Assembly: GCA_031539425.1 (NCBI GenBank)
Contig: JAVKLI010000040.1
Span: 1 to 23,230, forward strand
Length of the DNA: 23,230 nucleotides
Origin: UBA4416 sp031539425
GTDB lineage: Bacteria > Bacteroidota > Bacteroidia > B-17B0 > Aurantibacillaceae
Direction of reading: 5' to 3'
Both the position numbers and the translations under genes were made by a program. The notes below the pieces were generated by a model that had not been told where the DNA came from, made no database searches, and worked only from the letters and a program-made list of their open reading frames with translations. Shown piece after piece: positions 6,643 to 15,091 of this stretch (its first letter is position 1; each line of letters starts with the position of its first letter).

Positions 6643-8775
6643 TTAGGTTTTTAATTTTTGTATTAATTTTTCTAGTATCAAAATTGCACTTTGGCTCAAT
6701 ACAGTACCTGGTCCAAATACGCCGGCTACGCCGTGGTTAAACAAAAAATTATAGTCTTGCTTTGGAATAACGCCACCTGCTACTACTAAAATATCTTGTC
6801 GGTTGTATTTTTTAAGTTCTTCTATTACTTGTGGTATTAAGGTTTTGTGCCCTGCCGCCAAACTGCTTACCCCTAGTATATGCACATCACTTTCAATGGC
6901 TTGCTTGGCTACTTCGGCGGGGGTTTGAAACAGCGGACCAATATCCACGTCAAATCCCATATCAGCAAAGCTGGTAGCAATAACTTTAGCGCCTCTATCG
7001 TGTCCATCCTGACCCATTTTTGCTACTAATATGCGAGGTCTTCGCCCATCAAGGTCTGCCACTGCGTTGGCTAATTCTTTGGCTTTTAAAAAATTTGCAT
7101 CCATTTGTATAGCTTTACTATATACACCCGAAACGCTTCTGTTTGTAGTCTTATAACGTCCATACACTTTTTCTAGTGCCTCAGATATTTCTCCAAGTGT
7201 ACAGCGAACTCGGGCTGCTGCTATTGCTAGTTCAAGTAAATTACCAACATTGTTTTGTGCAGCTATTGTTAATTTATTAAGTGCTTCGTTTACTTGAGTT
7301 TGATTTCTATCTTTTTTTAGTTGTTGTAAGCGTTCTATTTGTTGGGCTCTTACTTTAGTATTATCAATATCTAAAATGTCTATTTCTGTTTGTTCTACAG
7401 TTTGATAGTCGTTTACACCAACAATAATATCTTGTTTGCTATCTATCTGTGCTTGTTTTCGGGCTGCTGCTTCTTCTATTTTCATTTTTGGCAAACCTGT
7501 TTCTATGGCTTTTGCCATACCGCCTAGTTTTTCTATTTCTTCAATATGCCCCCAAGCCTTTTGAACAAGTTCATTGGTTAAATACTCTACGTAATATGAG
7601 CCGCCCCAAGGGTCTACAGTTTTGCAAATATTGGCTTCGTTTTGTAAATATAATTGGGTGTCTCTGGCTATTTTAGCACTAAAATCGGTAGGTAAGGCTA
7701 TAGCTTCATCTAATGCGTTGGTGTGTAAGCTTTGCGTGTGTCCCATTGCTGCTGCTAAAGCTTCTATTGTAGTACGAGCTACATTATTATAAGGATCTTG
7801 CTCTGTAAGGCTCCATCCACTGGTTTGGCAATGGGTACGGAGCGCCATTGATTTTTCATTTTGAGGATTAAACTGTTTTACAATTTTTGCCCAAAGTAAA
7901 CGCCCTGCACGGAGTTTGGCAATTTCCATAAAATGATTCATACCTATAGCCCAAAAAAACGATAAACGTGGGGCAAAGTCATCAATTTTTAAACCCGCTT
8001 TAATACCTGTTTTTATATATTCTAAACCATCTGCTAGAGTGTAGGCTAATTCTATATCTGCAGAAGCTCCAGCCTCTTGCATGTGGTAACCACTGATGGA
8101 AATAGAATTAAACTTTGGCATATTTTTAGAAGTAAATTCAAAAATATCGGCTATAATTTTGATGGATGGTTCAGGTGGATAAATGTAAGTATTTCGCACC
8201 ATAAATTCTTTTAAAATATCATTTTGTATGGTACCCGTTAGTTCTTTCATGGCTACCCCTTGCTCTTGAGCGGCAACAATAAAAAACGCTAATACAGGCA
8301 ACACAGCCCCATTCATGGTCATACTCACACTCATTTGATTTAAAGGAATACCGTCAAATAAGGTTTTCATATCTAATACCGAATCTATTGCTACACCTGC
8401 TTTGCCTACGTCGCCCTCTACGCGTGAATGATCACTATCATAACCACGATGAGTAGCTAAATCAAAGGCTACAGAAAGCCCTTTTTGCCCACCTTTTAAG
8501 TTTTTTTTATAAAACAGATTACTCTCTTCAGCAGTGCTAAAACCAGCATATTGGCGTATCGTCCAGGGTTGTTTAATATACATGCTCGCATAAGGGCCAC
8601 GTAAATAAGGCACAACGCCAGATGTAAAGCCAATATGCTCTATAGGTTCAATATCTTTTTTTGTAAAATGCGATGGAATTGGGATTTGTTCAAAGGTTGT
8701 AAAACTGTTTTTTTCAATTGTCTGTTTGTTAGTTGAAGTAGGAGCATAATGAATGTTAGAAAAATTTTTTCTCAT
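6643..8775 (-). CDS. scpA: Methylmalonyl-CoA mutase, B12-dependent large subunit
   Basis: This enzyme isomerises methylmalonyl-CoA and succinyl-CoA with adenosylcobalamin, in propionyl-CoA and succinate-propionate metabolism. The 710-residue length matches the catalytic (large) subunit. The N-terminal TIM barrel has the substrate-site residues in RQYAGF (Tyr76) and SGYHMQEAGA (Tyr230, His231), corresponding to Tyr89, Tyr243 and His244 of the Propionibacterium enzyme. The C-terminal cobalamin domain (about 578-705) carries the base-off DxHxxG motif (Asp590, His592, Gly595), with SSL (637-639) and GG (667-668). All key residues are present, so it should be active. The small subunit usually encoded alongside is not in the window, and the gene is followed by yqeY. 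An exact TACTTTTG -7 box lies upstream, divergent from rbfA. Confidence 0.95.
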   Translation of the reverse strand: MRKNFSNIHYAPTSTNKQTIEKNSFTTFEQIPIPSHFTKKDIEPIEHIGFTSGVVPYLRGPYASMYIKQPWTIRQYAGFSTAEESNLFYKKNLKGGQKGLSVAFDLATHRGYDSDHSRVEGDVGKAGVAIDSVLDMKTLFDGIPLNQMSVSMTMNGAVLPVLAFFIVAAQEQGVAMKELTGTIQNDILKEFMVRNTYIYPPEPSIKIIADIFEFTSKNMPKFNSISISGYHMQEAGASADIELAYTLADGLEYIKTGIKAGLKIDDFAPRLSFFWAIGMNHFMEIAKLRAGRLLWAKIVKQFNPQNEKSMALRTHCQTSGWSLTEQDPYNNVARTTIEALAAAMGHTQSLHTNALDEAIALPTDFSAKIARDTQLYLQNEANICKTVDPWGGSYYVEYLTNELVQKAWGHIEEIEKLGGMAKAIETGLPKMKIEEAAARKQAQIDSKQDIIVGVNDYQTVEQTEIDILDIDNTKVRAQQIERLQQLKKDRNQTQVNEALNKLTIAAQNNVGNLLELAIAAARVRCTLGEISEALEKVYGRYKTTNRSVSGVYSKAIQMDANFLKAKELANAVADLDGRRPRILVAKMGQDGHDRGAKVIATSFADMGFDVDIGPLFQTPAEVAKQAIESDVHILGVSSLAAGHKTLIPQVIEELKKYNRQDILVVAGGVIPKQDYNFLFNHGVAGVFGPGTVLSQSAILILEKLIQKLKT

Positions 8776-8813
8776 AGTGTATGTATGCCTAAACAGTTTG
8801 ATTTTACAAGCAT

Positions 8814-8821
8814 CAAAAGTA
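8814..8821 (-). promoter_or_regulatory. Predicted -7 element for the methylmalonyl-CoA mutase gene
   Basis: The minus strand reads TACTTTTG, an exact TAnnTTTG match 38 nt before the start codon. TTTC lies 19 nt upstream in the -33 position (plus-strand 8841-8844), overlapping the rbfA promoter region. Confidence 0.45.
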
Positions 8822-8833
8822 ACTTAATTTTAG

Positions 8834-8841
8834 TATTTTTG
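8834..8841 (+). promoter_or_regulatory. Predicted -7 element for rbfA
   Basis: TATTTTTG matches TAnnTTTG exactly but ends only 4 nt before the rbfA ATG. If it is the real promoter, the transcript would be leaderless or nearly so. No good TTG is found at standard spacing; TTTG at 8797-8800 is 33 nt away. Confidence 0.35.
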
Positions 8842-8845
8842 AAAC

Positions 8846-9181
8846 ATGGAAAGTATTAGACAGCAAAAAATTTCAAAATTAGTACAAAAAGAGCTTGCCA
8901 ATTTTTTACGAATTCAATCTAAAATTTTATTTAATGGCGCTTTTATAAGCGTTACTGTAATAAGAATTAGCCCCGATTTAAGCGTATGTAACGTGTTTGT
9001 AAGCATTATGCCTCCATCTATTCCAAAAGTAGCTTTAGCCTTAATTAATGAGCATAAAGCAAAAATTAGAAAACATTTAGGCGACGCCATAGGAAAACAA
9101 GTTCGTATAATTCCTAATTTAAGTTTTCGGATAGACGATTCGTTTGACTACGCTTTAAAAATTAACAATCTTTTGAAATAA
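8846..9181 (+). CDS. rbfA: 30S ribosome-binding factor RbfA
   Basis: RbfA is a small KH-fold assembly factor that binds the immature 30S subunit and helps 16S rRNA 5'-end processing, notably in the cold. The 111-residue protein has the family signature across its length: MESIRQQKISKLVQKELANFL at the N terminus, ISVTVIRISPDLSVCNVFVSI in the middle, and the C-terminal IRKHLGDAIGKQVRIIPNLSFRIDDS. Length is typical. The next gene, a LolC/E-type permease, begins 11 bases after the stop codon, and the two are likely one transcription unit. The upstream region is shared with the divergent mutase gene. Confidence 0.95.
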   Translation: MESIRQQKISKLVQKELANFLRIQSKILFNGAFISVTVIRISPDLSVCNVFVSIMPPSIPKVALALINEHKAKIRKHLGDAIGKQVRIIPNLSFRIDDSFDYALKINNLLK

Positions 9182-9192
9182 ATCGTTTTGAA

Positions 9193-10404
9193 GTGAATGT
9201 TACATCTTTTATAGCAAAGCGTTATTTAATTTCAAAAAAATCACACAATATCATTAACATCATTTCATGGGTTAGTATTGCAGTTATCTTAATAGCCTCT
9301 GCAGCATTAGTTATTGTTCTATCTGCTATGAATGGCTTAAATGAAGTGGTTACGGGTATGTATGATAGCGTAGAACCTGATTTGGTAATTACAAGCAAAA
9401 ACAACAAGTACTTTAAACTTAACACACAACAAGTATCCACATTACAAAATGTACCAGGTGTAAGCTATGTATCGCATTGTATTGAAGATAATGTATTATT
9501 AAAATATGACAATAATCAAATAATTGTAACTATTAAAGCAGTTGATTCTTTATATCAAAAAATGACTAGACTAGACACATTAATAATTGCTGGAAGTTAT
9601 AATTTAAGAAGACAAAATGGTAATGGTATATTAATAGGAGCTGGAATAGCAAGCAATTTAGAATTACAGATTAATGGCATAGCCGATTTTGTAACGATTT
9701 ATGTACCTACCAGAGGAAAAGTTGAAAGTATTAATCCACTTGATGCCTTTAACTCCCAACAATTAATACCAACAGGAATTATTAATGTTAATGATGATTT
9801 TAACATGAAGTACGCATTTATAGATATTACTTTAGCGCAAAATTTATTTGATACAGATGGTGCATTTACCTCAGTATTGATAGGCTGTGCAGATAAAAAA
9901 CAAGTTAATAAAATTCAAAATATTATTATTCAAAGTTTAGGAAAACAATATGAAGTAAAAAACAAAGTGCAACTTAACGATGTCGTTTATAAAACATTAT
10001 CTACCGAAAAATTATGGACCTATATTATACTCTCTTTTATATTATTACTAGCAACATTTAGCATCATTAGCTCTATTGGTATGTTAATTAATGAAAAGAA
10101 AAAGGATATAAAAATGTTATACAATCTTGGCGCTTCAAACAATATGATAAAACTTCTGTTTATAAAAGAAGGTTTTTATATTACCAGCTTAGGTGCTATA
10201 ATTGGCATTATAATTGGCATTATCATTTGCCTATTACAACAACAATTTCATATAATAGCATTTGATGAACAATTTGTAGTACCGTATTTTCCTATTCAAA
10301 TACTTACCGGGGATATTATTTTGATATTGATAACAGTACTCTTTTGTGGTTTCTTGTCGGCCTTATATCCAATTATTGGATTTACAAAATATAAAACATT
10401 TTAA
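9193..10404 (+). CDS. LolC/LolE-type ABC transporter permease (FtsX-like)
   Basis: A 403-residue inner-membrane permease of the LolC/E (FtsX/MacB) group. In proteobacteria such proteins extract lipoproteins for transport to the outer membrane. The N terminus FIAKRYLISKKSHNIINIISWVS is characteristic. TM1 lies at about 21-46, a large periplasmic domain at about 50-270, and the FtsX domain has TMs at about 275-297, 323-347 and 372-394 with the coupling-helix-like segment EKKKDIKMLYNLGAS. The start is GTG, chosen because it gives exactly the family N terminus and no nearby ATG fits. It is 11 bases after rbfA. The matching ATPase is not in the window. Its stop codon overlaps that of the convergent DUF4270 gene by 4 bases. 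The transported substrate is inferred, not shown. Confidence 0.9.
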   Translation: MNVTSFIAKRYLISKKSHNIINIISWVSIAVILIASAALVIVLSAMNGLNEVVTGMYDSVEPDLVITSKNNKYFKLNTQQVSTLQNVPGVSYVSHCIEDNVLLKYDNNQIIVTIKAVDSLYQKMTRLDTLIIAGSYNLRRQNGNGILIGAGIASNLELQINGIADFVTIYVPTRGKVESINPLDAFNSQQLIPTGIINVNDDFNMKYAFIDITLAQNLFDTDGAFTSVLIGCADKKQVNKIQNIIIQSLGKQYEVKNKVQLNDVVYKTLSTEKLWTYIILSFILLLATFSIISSIGMLINEKKKDIKMLYNLGASNNMIKLLFIKEGFYITSLGAIIGIIIGIIICLLQQQFHIIAFDEQFVVPYFPIQILTGDIILILITVLFCGFLSALYPIIGFTKYKTF

Positions 10405-11732
10405 TTTTTATATTGTACATATGTTATTTTTAATTGAGGTTTCAAAAGTAAATTTTTTACACCCCCCAAAATAACGTTGTTTGCTTGCACGTCATTATCG
10501 TTTAAATTAGAAGGCGAAGCATTAACAATATAAAACCCATAATTTTTTTGTTTACCCGTAATAATTTGTTGTATGTATCGAGATATATTAAAAGTATACT
10601 GTTTGTTTATAGCATCATAACTACCATCGTATTTTGCAAAATCAAGAGAGCTTAAATCATCAATTGATTCTGATTCATTACCAGCAGCATCACAACCAAT
10701 AAGCGTTAATTTTTCCGGCGGAGCATAATAAATAGAAGAAAAGGAAGGGTCAACTTTGATAATAAAACTAGCCTTACTTACCGCAATTGGAGCTAATTTT
10801 GTAAAATTTTGCAAATATGGAATATAAATTCGTAATCGAGTAGCCCCAAATCCTTGTATAAACAAATTTTGATTTCCTTGTAAAGTATCTTGATTATTTA
10901 TTTGATTTAAAAAGCTAAAATTTGTACTATTAGTATATAATCGAGAAACATTATTGAACGATAATCTTTTAATATTTGTACCAGTAAAAGGAAATAAAAT
11001 AGGAGTAGAGGTACTTGTAGGTGCAGTATTGTTTCTATAATAAATAGATAAACCAGAAATAGCACTATTACAATCAAATGAGCGTATATTACCTACTTGA
11101 TTTAAATTTACTCTATCTGACGAGATACAAAAGCCTTTATAGGCAGATTGAAATTCAGCATTACTTACTAAATTAGTTGTATTGGTTATAATTTGAAGTG
11201 CATAGTTTTTATCAATAGGTATTTTTAAACAATATAATGCGTTTACGGTGGTAAATTTAAATATTGAATTTAGCGGTAAGGTTGATACACCAATTGAAGT
11301 AGAGGTTGTAAATACAGCTGTATTAGAATAAGTAGAAGTTATTTCATTTACCAAATATTTCATTGTACCCAAAGTATCCCCAATATATGGATTTAAACAA
11401 CGTAAAATAACAGCAGCAGAATCAACAACTAGGTTTGAGCCAAAATTTACATTTGTTTGATTGTTAGGAATAGAAAAGTTGCAAAAAAGTGAAACGTCTG
11501 AAAACCCAAAATTAGGATCTAAGTATTCACCAATAAATTTAGTAAATCGTTTGCTATAACTAGTTACTGCTGATACAGACTGAGTGTAGGCAAACACCTT
11601 CATTGTATCTGTTTCGATAACTGAACTCATGTCGCTGTTAGGTTGAATTTCAAGCCCAACACTATTATTTGTGCTTTTATTACAACCTGTTATTAAAAAT
11701 ATAAAAACAAAAATACGTGCAACAAAACGCAT
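10401..11732 (-). CDS. DUF4270 family lipoprotein
   Basis: A predicted lipoprotein of 443 residues in the DUF4270 family. The N terminus MRFVARIFVFIFLITGCNKS is a signal peptide with lipobox ITGC. The following VGLEIQPNSDMSSVIETDTM is the family's characteristic early segment. The body is beta-rich with many Ser, Thr and Asn, including GEYLDPNFGFSDVSLF and a DNDVQANNVILGGVKNLLLKPQLKITY ending. I place the start at the ATG at 11732; a GTG three bases earlier (11735) is also possible. Both lie directly behind the TAA of the GT5-like gene, which implies translational coupling. DUF4270 function is unknown. Pairing with a half-length GT5 protein is a recurrent arrangement in Bacteroidota, as I recall it. 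Confidence 0.88.
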   Translation of the reverse strand: MRFVARIFVFIFLITGCNKSTNNSVGLEIQPNSDMSSVIETDTMKVFAYTQSVSAVTSYSKRFTKFIGEYLDPNFGFSDVSLFCNFSIPNNQTNVNFGSNLVVDSAAVILRCLNPYIGDTLGTMKYLVNEITSTYSNTAVFTTSTSIGVSTLPLNSIFKFTTVNALYCLKIPIDKNYALQIITNTTNLVSNAEFQSAYKGFCISSDRVNLNQVGNIRSFDCNSAISGLSIYYRNNTAPTSTSTPILFPFTGTNIKRLSFNNVSRLYTNSTNFSFLNQINNQDTLQGNQNLFIQGFGATRLRIYIPYLQNFTKLAPIAVSKASFIIKVDPSFSSIYYAPPEKLTLIGCDAAGNESESIDDLSSLDFAKYDGSYDAINKQYTFNISRYIQQIITGKQKNYGFYIVNASPSNLNDNDVQANNVILGGVKNLLLKPQLKITYVQYKN

Positions 11733-11735
11733 CAC

Positions 11736-12566
11736 TTAATTAATTAAAACATTACTTTTTTCAAGCACCTCATCATAAAACTCATTGTACGCATCAGTAT
11801 CAATGGGCTGTGGAGCATATTTTAAAATTGGTTTACCAGATTTTTTAGCGTAATTAACTAACTCAGTATCAATATTTTCGCTACCAAACGCAATAGAATC
11901 AGCATAATCTATTGCTAGCTTCATTAAATTAATATATGAAGGGTCTTGTAAATGTTTTAAATCATTTATTCCAACCCCTTCTGTAACCATTTTCTCTATC
12001 ATTTTTTTATTTAAAGATTTTGTAAACTGCTCGTCATAAAGTGTAAAAACAATTTTAGAATCTGAAAATAAAGGGTTGTCTGCAAATGATTTTTTAATGT
12101 ACAATGGAACCAAAGCTGTAAACCAACCATGGCAATGAATTATATCAGGAGACCAACCTAATTTTTTTACAGTTTCAATAACACCTCTGTTAAAAAATAT
12201 AATTCTTTCGTCATTATCGTCTAAAAATTTTCCGGTAGTTTTGTCTGTTAATACAGCTTTTCTTTTAAAAAAATCTTCATTATCAATAAAATACACTTGC
12301 ATTCTGGCTACTTGAATTGAAGCTACTTTTATAATTAAAGAATAGTCAGTGTCATCAATAACAATGTTCATTCCAGATAGTCTAATAACTTCATGTAATT
12401 GATGCCTTCGCTCGTTAATAACGCCATATTTTGGCATAAATACCCGTATTTCTTTACCCCTCTCTTGGATAATTTGTGGCAACATTCTTGTAATTTTTCC
12501 AATGTTTGAATCATCTATATATGGGGATATTTCTTGCGAAACAAACAATACTCTTGGCTTTCTCAT
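11736..12566 (-). CDS. Glycogen/starch synthase-like protein, N-terminal GT5 domain only
   Basis: The 276-residue product matches only the N-terminal Rossmann half of GT5 glycogen synthases: VLFVSQEISPY at 6-16, IRVFMPKYGVI, and CHGWFTALVPLYIK (about 145-158), equivalent to the HxHDW..ALVP motif. Full-length GT5 enzymes have about 480 residues and a second GT-B domain with the donor-binding GTGGL, which is absent. The usual K-x-G-G-L acceptor/donor loop after the first strand is degenerate here (DDSNIGKITRMLP). Catalytic glycogen synthesis is therefore doubtful. Half-length versions next to DUF4270 recur in Bacteroidota, so this is likely a conserved paralogue with another role rather than a recent truncation. 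A strong TTG-N17-TATCTTTG promoter lies upstream. Confidence 0.85.
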   Translation of the reverse strand: MRKPRVLFVSQEISPYIDDSNIGKITRMLPQIIQERGKEIRVFMPKYGVINERRHQLHEVIRLSGMNIVIDDTDYSLIIKVASIQVARMQVYFIDNEDFFKRKAVLTDKTTGKFLDDNDERIIFFNRGVIETVKKLGWSPDIIHCHGWFTALVPLYIKKSFADNPLFSDSKIVFTLYDEQFTKSLNKKMIEKMVTEGVGINDLKHLQDPSYINLMKLAIDYADSIAFGSENIDTELVNYAKKSGKPILKYAPQPIDTDAYNEFYDEVLEKSNVLIN

Positions 12567-12608
12567 AATTTAATACATTTGTCGCTCTATTTCTTTTATA
12601 GAACGAAC

Positions 12609-12636
12609 CAAAGATACTATAATTATGGTAAAACAA
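12609..12636 (-). promoter_or_regulatory. Promoter of the GT5-like/DUF4270 operon
   Basis: On the minus strand TTG (12636-12634) is followed, after 17 nt, by TATCTTTG (12616-12609). Both elements match the Bacteroidota sigma factor consensus TTG-N17-23-TAnnTTTG. The box ends 42 nt before the start codon. Confidence 0.6.
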
Positions 12637-12714
12637 TTACTTGTATTTTAAAAAAAAATAAATTTTATGCTTATATTTCCCATAATTTTTAATATTTAAT
12701 TTAGCTCAATTATA

Positions 12715-13824
12715 ATGCAAGTAAATGACGTTATAAAATGTTTAGAATCTTTTGCGCCACTTTCATTACAAGAGGATTACGATAACTCAGGGCTACAAAT
12801 AGGCAACAAATCTGACTTAGTTACTGGCATATTGCTAGCTTTAGACTGCACTGAAGAGGTAATATATGAAGCTATTCAAAAAAAATCAAATTTAATAATA
12901 GTACACCATCCACTAATTTTTAAACCAATTATTAGTATTCAGCCTAACTCCTTAGAAAATAAAATTATTTTATTAGCAATCAAAAATAATATATCCATAT
13001 ACGCTTGCCATACCAATTTAGATAATCTAATTAATGGAGTTAATGCTAAAATAGCAGAAAAATTACAGGTAAAGAATTTGCAAATTATAGAACCTAAATT
13101 AAATCAATTAAGTAAAATAACAGTGTACACACCTACCACACATTTAGAAGAATTAAAAAACGCTCTATTTGAAGCTGGCTGTGTCGAAATTGGTAATTAC
13201 TCTAACTGTTCCTTTTCGTTTGATGGGGTAGGAATCTTTAATCCAAACCAAAAAGCTAAGCCACAAATTGGCAATAATAATCTTTTAAATAAAACATCTG
13301 AAACTTGTTTGGTTTTACAGTTTGATTCAATAAATACAAATCAAGTAATTCATTCGTTAAATGAGTATCATCCATACGAAGAACCTGTTTTTTACATCAC
13401 GCAGTTACAAAAGAATAATTACAAATATGGGTCAGGATTAATAGGCGAATTAACAACTTCAGTTTCAGAAGCTGAGATATTAAACCGATTACAAAAAATA
13501 TTTAATGCCAAGGTTATTAAACATAGTAAATTATTAAATAAATCAGTTAAAAAAATTGCTATTTGTGGCGGCAGCGGCAGTTTTTTAATTTTAAAAGCTA
13601 AAAAACTTAAAGCTGACATCTATATTACTTCAGATTTAAAGTATCATAATTTTTTTGAGGCTGAAAATCAGCTATTATTGGCAGATATAGGGCATTTTGA
13701 AAGCGAACAGTATACTTCAGAAATAATTTACGAAGTTTTAATCAAAAATAATCCTAAATTCGCAATCCATTTTACACAAATAAACACAAATCCTATTTTA
13801 TACCATACCAAAAATGAGCAATAA
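12715..13824 (+). CDS. NIF3/DUF34 family dinuclear metal-centre protein
   Basis: A 369-residue protein of the widespread NIF3 (DUF34) family, whose members form toroidal hexamers with a two-metal site per subunit. Many are annotated as GTP cyclohydrolase I type 2-like, but the reaction is not established. Metal ligands are visible: His64-His65 in IVHHPLIF, His99 and Asp103 in CHTNLDN, and His327 with Glu331 in DIGHFESE. The central part (about 130-235) is the PII/CutA-like insert found in the longer bacterial versions, with HPYEEPVFYI typical of it. It overlaps the zinc-ribbon gene by 11 bases, an arrangement seen across Bacteroidota and other phyla. No convincing TAnnTTTG is seen upstream; TAATTTAG at 12697-12704 is a one-mismatch candidate. 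Confidence 0.92.
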   Translation: MQVNDVIKCLESFAPLSLQEDYDNSGLQIGNKSDLVTGILLALDCTEEVIYEAIQKKSNLIIVHHPLIFKPIISIQPNSLENKIILLAIKNNISIYACHTNLDNLINGVNAKIAEKLQVKNLQIIEPKLNQLSKITVYTPTTHLEELKNALFEAGCVEIGNYSNCSFSFDGVGIFNPNQKAKPQIGNNNLLNKTSETCLVLQFDSINTNQVIHSLNEYHPYEEPVFYITQLQKNNYKYGSGLIGELTTSVSEAEILNRLQKIFNAKVIKHSKLLNKSVKKIAICGGSGSFLILKAKKLKADIYITSDLKYHNFFEAENQLLLADIGHFESEQYTSEIIYEVLIKNNPKFAIHFTQINTNPILYHTKNEQ

Positions 13825-14569
13825 AATTAAAGAAAAGGTAGAAGGAAGTATAGAAGATAAACTTCTTAACCTTTATCAATTACAACTTATAGATTCTCAA
13901 ATAGACAAAATTAAAATAATCAGAGGTGAACTCCCTTTGGAAGTTGAAGATTTAGAAGATCTAGTTGCTGGATTAGATACTAGAGTTAATAACTTAATGG
14001 CAGAATTAGAAACTATAGAAGTATCTATTTCAGATAAAACACAGGCTATAAAAGATTTTAAATCTAATATTAAAAAATATGAAGCCCAGTTAGGTAAAGT
14101 GCGAAATAATAGAGAGCATGATGCTATATCTAAAGAAGTAAATTTTCAAAAGTTAGAAATTGAATTAGCTGAAAAACGTTTAAAAGAAGCAAAATATAAT
14201 CAAGTTACTAAAACAGAAAATTTAGAATCTTGTAAATTAGAATTAACTGAGCGTTCAAAAGATTTAAAAGTTAAAAAATCTGAACTAAACGAAATTATTA
14301 CCGAAACTGAAAAGGAAGAGCAAGATTTGTTAAAAAAATCAACTAAAAAAGAATTATTACTTGAACCGAGATTGCTTACTATTTACAAAAAAGTAAGAAG
14401 CAATTCAAAAAACGGATTGGCTGTAGTGCCACTCGAAAGAGACTCATGTGGAGGTTGTTTTAATAAAATTCCACCACAAAGACAAATAGATATTAAACTT
14501 AACAAAAAAATATTAGTTTGCGAGCATTGCGGTAGAGTAGTAATTGACCCAACTTTAGTTGAAAATTAA
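13814..14569 (+). CDS. Coiled-coil C4-type zinc ribbon protein (DUF164)
   Basis: A 251-residue protein with a long alpha-helical coiled-coil hairpin (about 15-185, rich in Glu, Lys and Leu) and a C-terminal zinc ribbon with Cys212 and Cys215 (SCGGC) and Cys236 and Cys239 (CEHC). This is the DUF164/zf-RING_7 architecture, broadly conserved in bacteria with unknown function; nucleic-acid binding is often proposed. KVRNNREHDAISKEVN (95-110) and NKIPPQRQIDI near the ribbon are family-typical. The ATG lies inside the end of the NIF3 gene, giving an 11-base overlap and probable translational coupling. The two proteins may function together, but this is inference from conserved adjacency. Confidence 0.92.
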   Translation: MSNKIKEKVEGSIEDKLLNLYQLQLIDSQIDKIKIIRGELPLEVEDLEDLVAGLDTRVNNLMAELETIEVSISDKTQAIKDFKSNIKKYEAQLGKVRNNREHDAISKEVNFQKLEIELAEKRLKEAKYNQVTKTENLESCKLELTERSKDLKVKKSELNEIITETEKEEQDLLKKSTKKELLLEPRLLTIYKKVRSNSKNGLAVVPLERDSCGGCFNKIPPQRQIDIKLNKKILVCEHCGRVVIDPTLVEN

Positions 14570-14603
14570 AGCTTATTTGTATAAAAAATATAATCATTTT
14601 TTT

Positions 14604-14630
14604 AGATAGGTTAAAAAAAATACCTAATCT
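14604..14630. terminator. Possible terminator region between convergent genes
   Basis: AGATAGGT (14604-14611) pairs with ACCTAATCT (14622-14630) with one bulged A and an A-rich loop. It lies between the zinc-ribbon gene and ybeY. The flanking T tracts are weak on both strands. The rest of the 105-base gap is AT-rich with no other clear signal. Confidence 0.3.
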
Positions 14631-14674
14631 TTAAAATAAAGCGTTTAAACTCAAGCTATATTATAAAATAAAAT

Positions 14675-15091
14675 TTATTTTTTATTTAATATTTTCAAGG
14701 CTTCGTCTTCAAGACTTCTCATGTATATTTTTTCGTTTTTCGTTTTATCATTAAACCCACAAAGATGTAATACACCATGTATCATAACACGATATAATTC
14801 ATCTGTAAACGCAACTTTAAACAGTTTAGCATTATCTTGTATCCTTTCTATACTAATGTATATATCACTATTTAAAATATGGTTTTGATTATAATTGAAG
14901 GTAATAATATCTGTAAAAGTATCGTGTTTTAAAAATGATTGATTAATTTCAAGTAGTTCTAAATCATCACATAAAATATAATTTATGTCACCAATAACAA
15001 AATGATGCTTTTCTGCAATTGATTTTAACCATTTTTTAATTACTACTTTATTTTCAATTTTATATTTATGTTTTTCAAAAAAACGAATCAT
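14675..15091 (-). CDS. ybeY: Endoribonuclease YbeY (16S rRNA maturation)
   Basis: YbeY is a single-strand metallo-endoribonuclease involved in 16S rRNA 3'-end maturation and ribosome quality control. The 138-residue protein has the family core INQSFLKHDTFTDIITFNYN (49-68; usually N..YR..D.PTDVLSF) and the metal site HGVLHLCGF with His105 and His109. The third ligand of the usual HxxxHxxxxxH motif is Asp115 here (GFND), a replacement I associate with Bacteroidota YbeY. Its ATG overlaps the TGA of the DUF4175 gene by 4 bases (ATGA), so the two are translationally coupled. Length is slightly short but complete. Confidence 0.93.
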   Translation of the reverse strand: MIRFFEKHKYKIENKVVIKKWLKSIAEKHHFVIGDINYILCDDLELLEINQSFLKHDTFTDIITFNYNQNHILNSDIYISIERIQDNAKLFKVAFTDELYRVMIHGVLHLCGFNDKTKNEKIYMRSLEDEALKILNKK

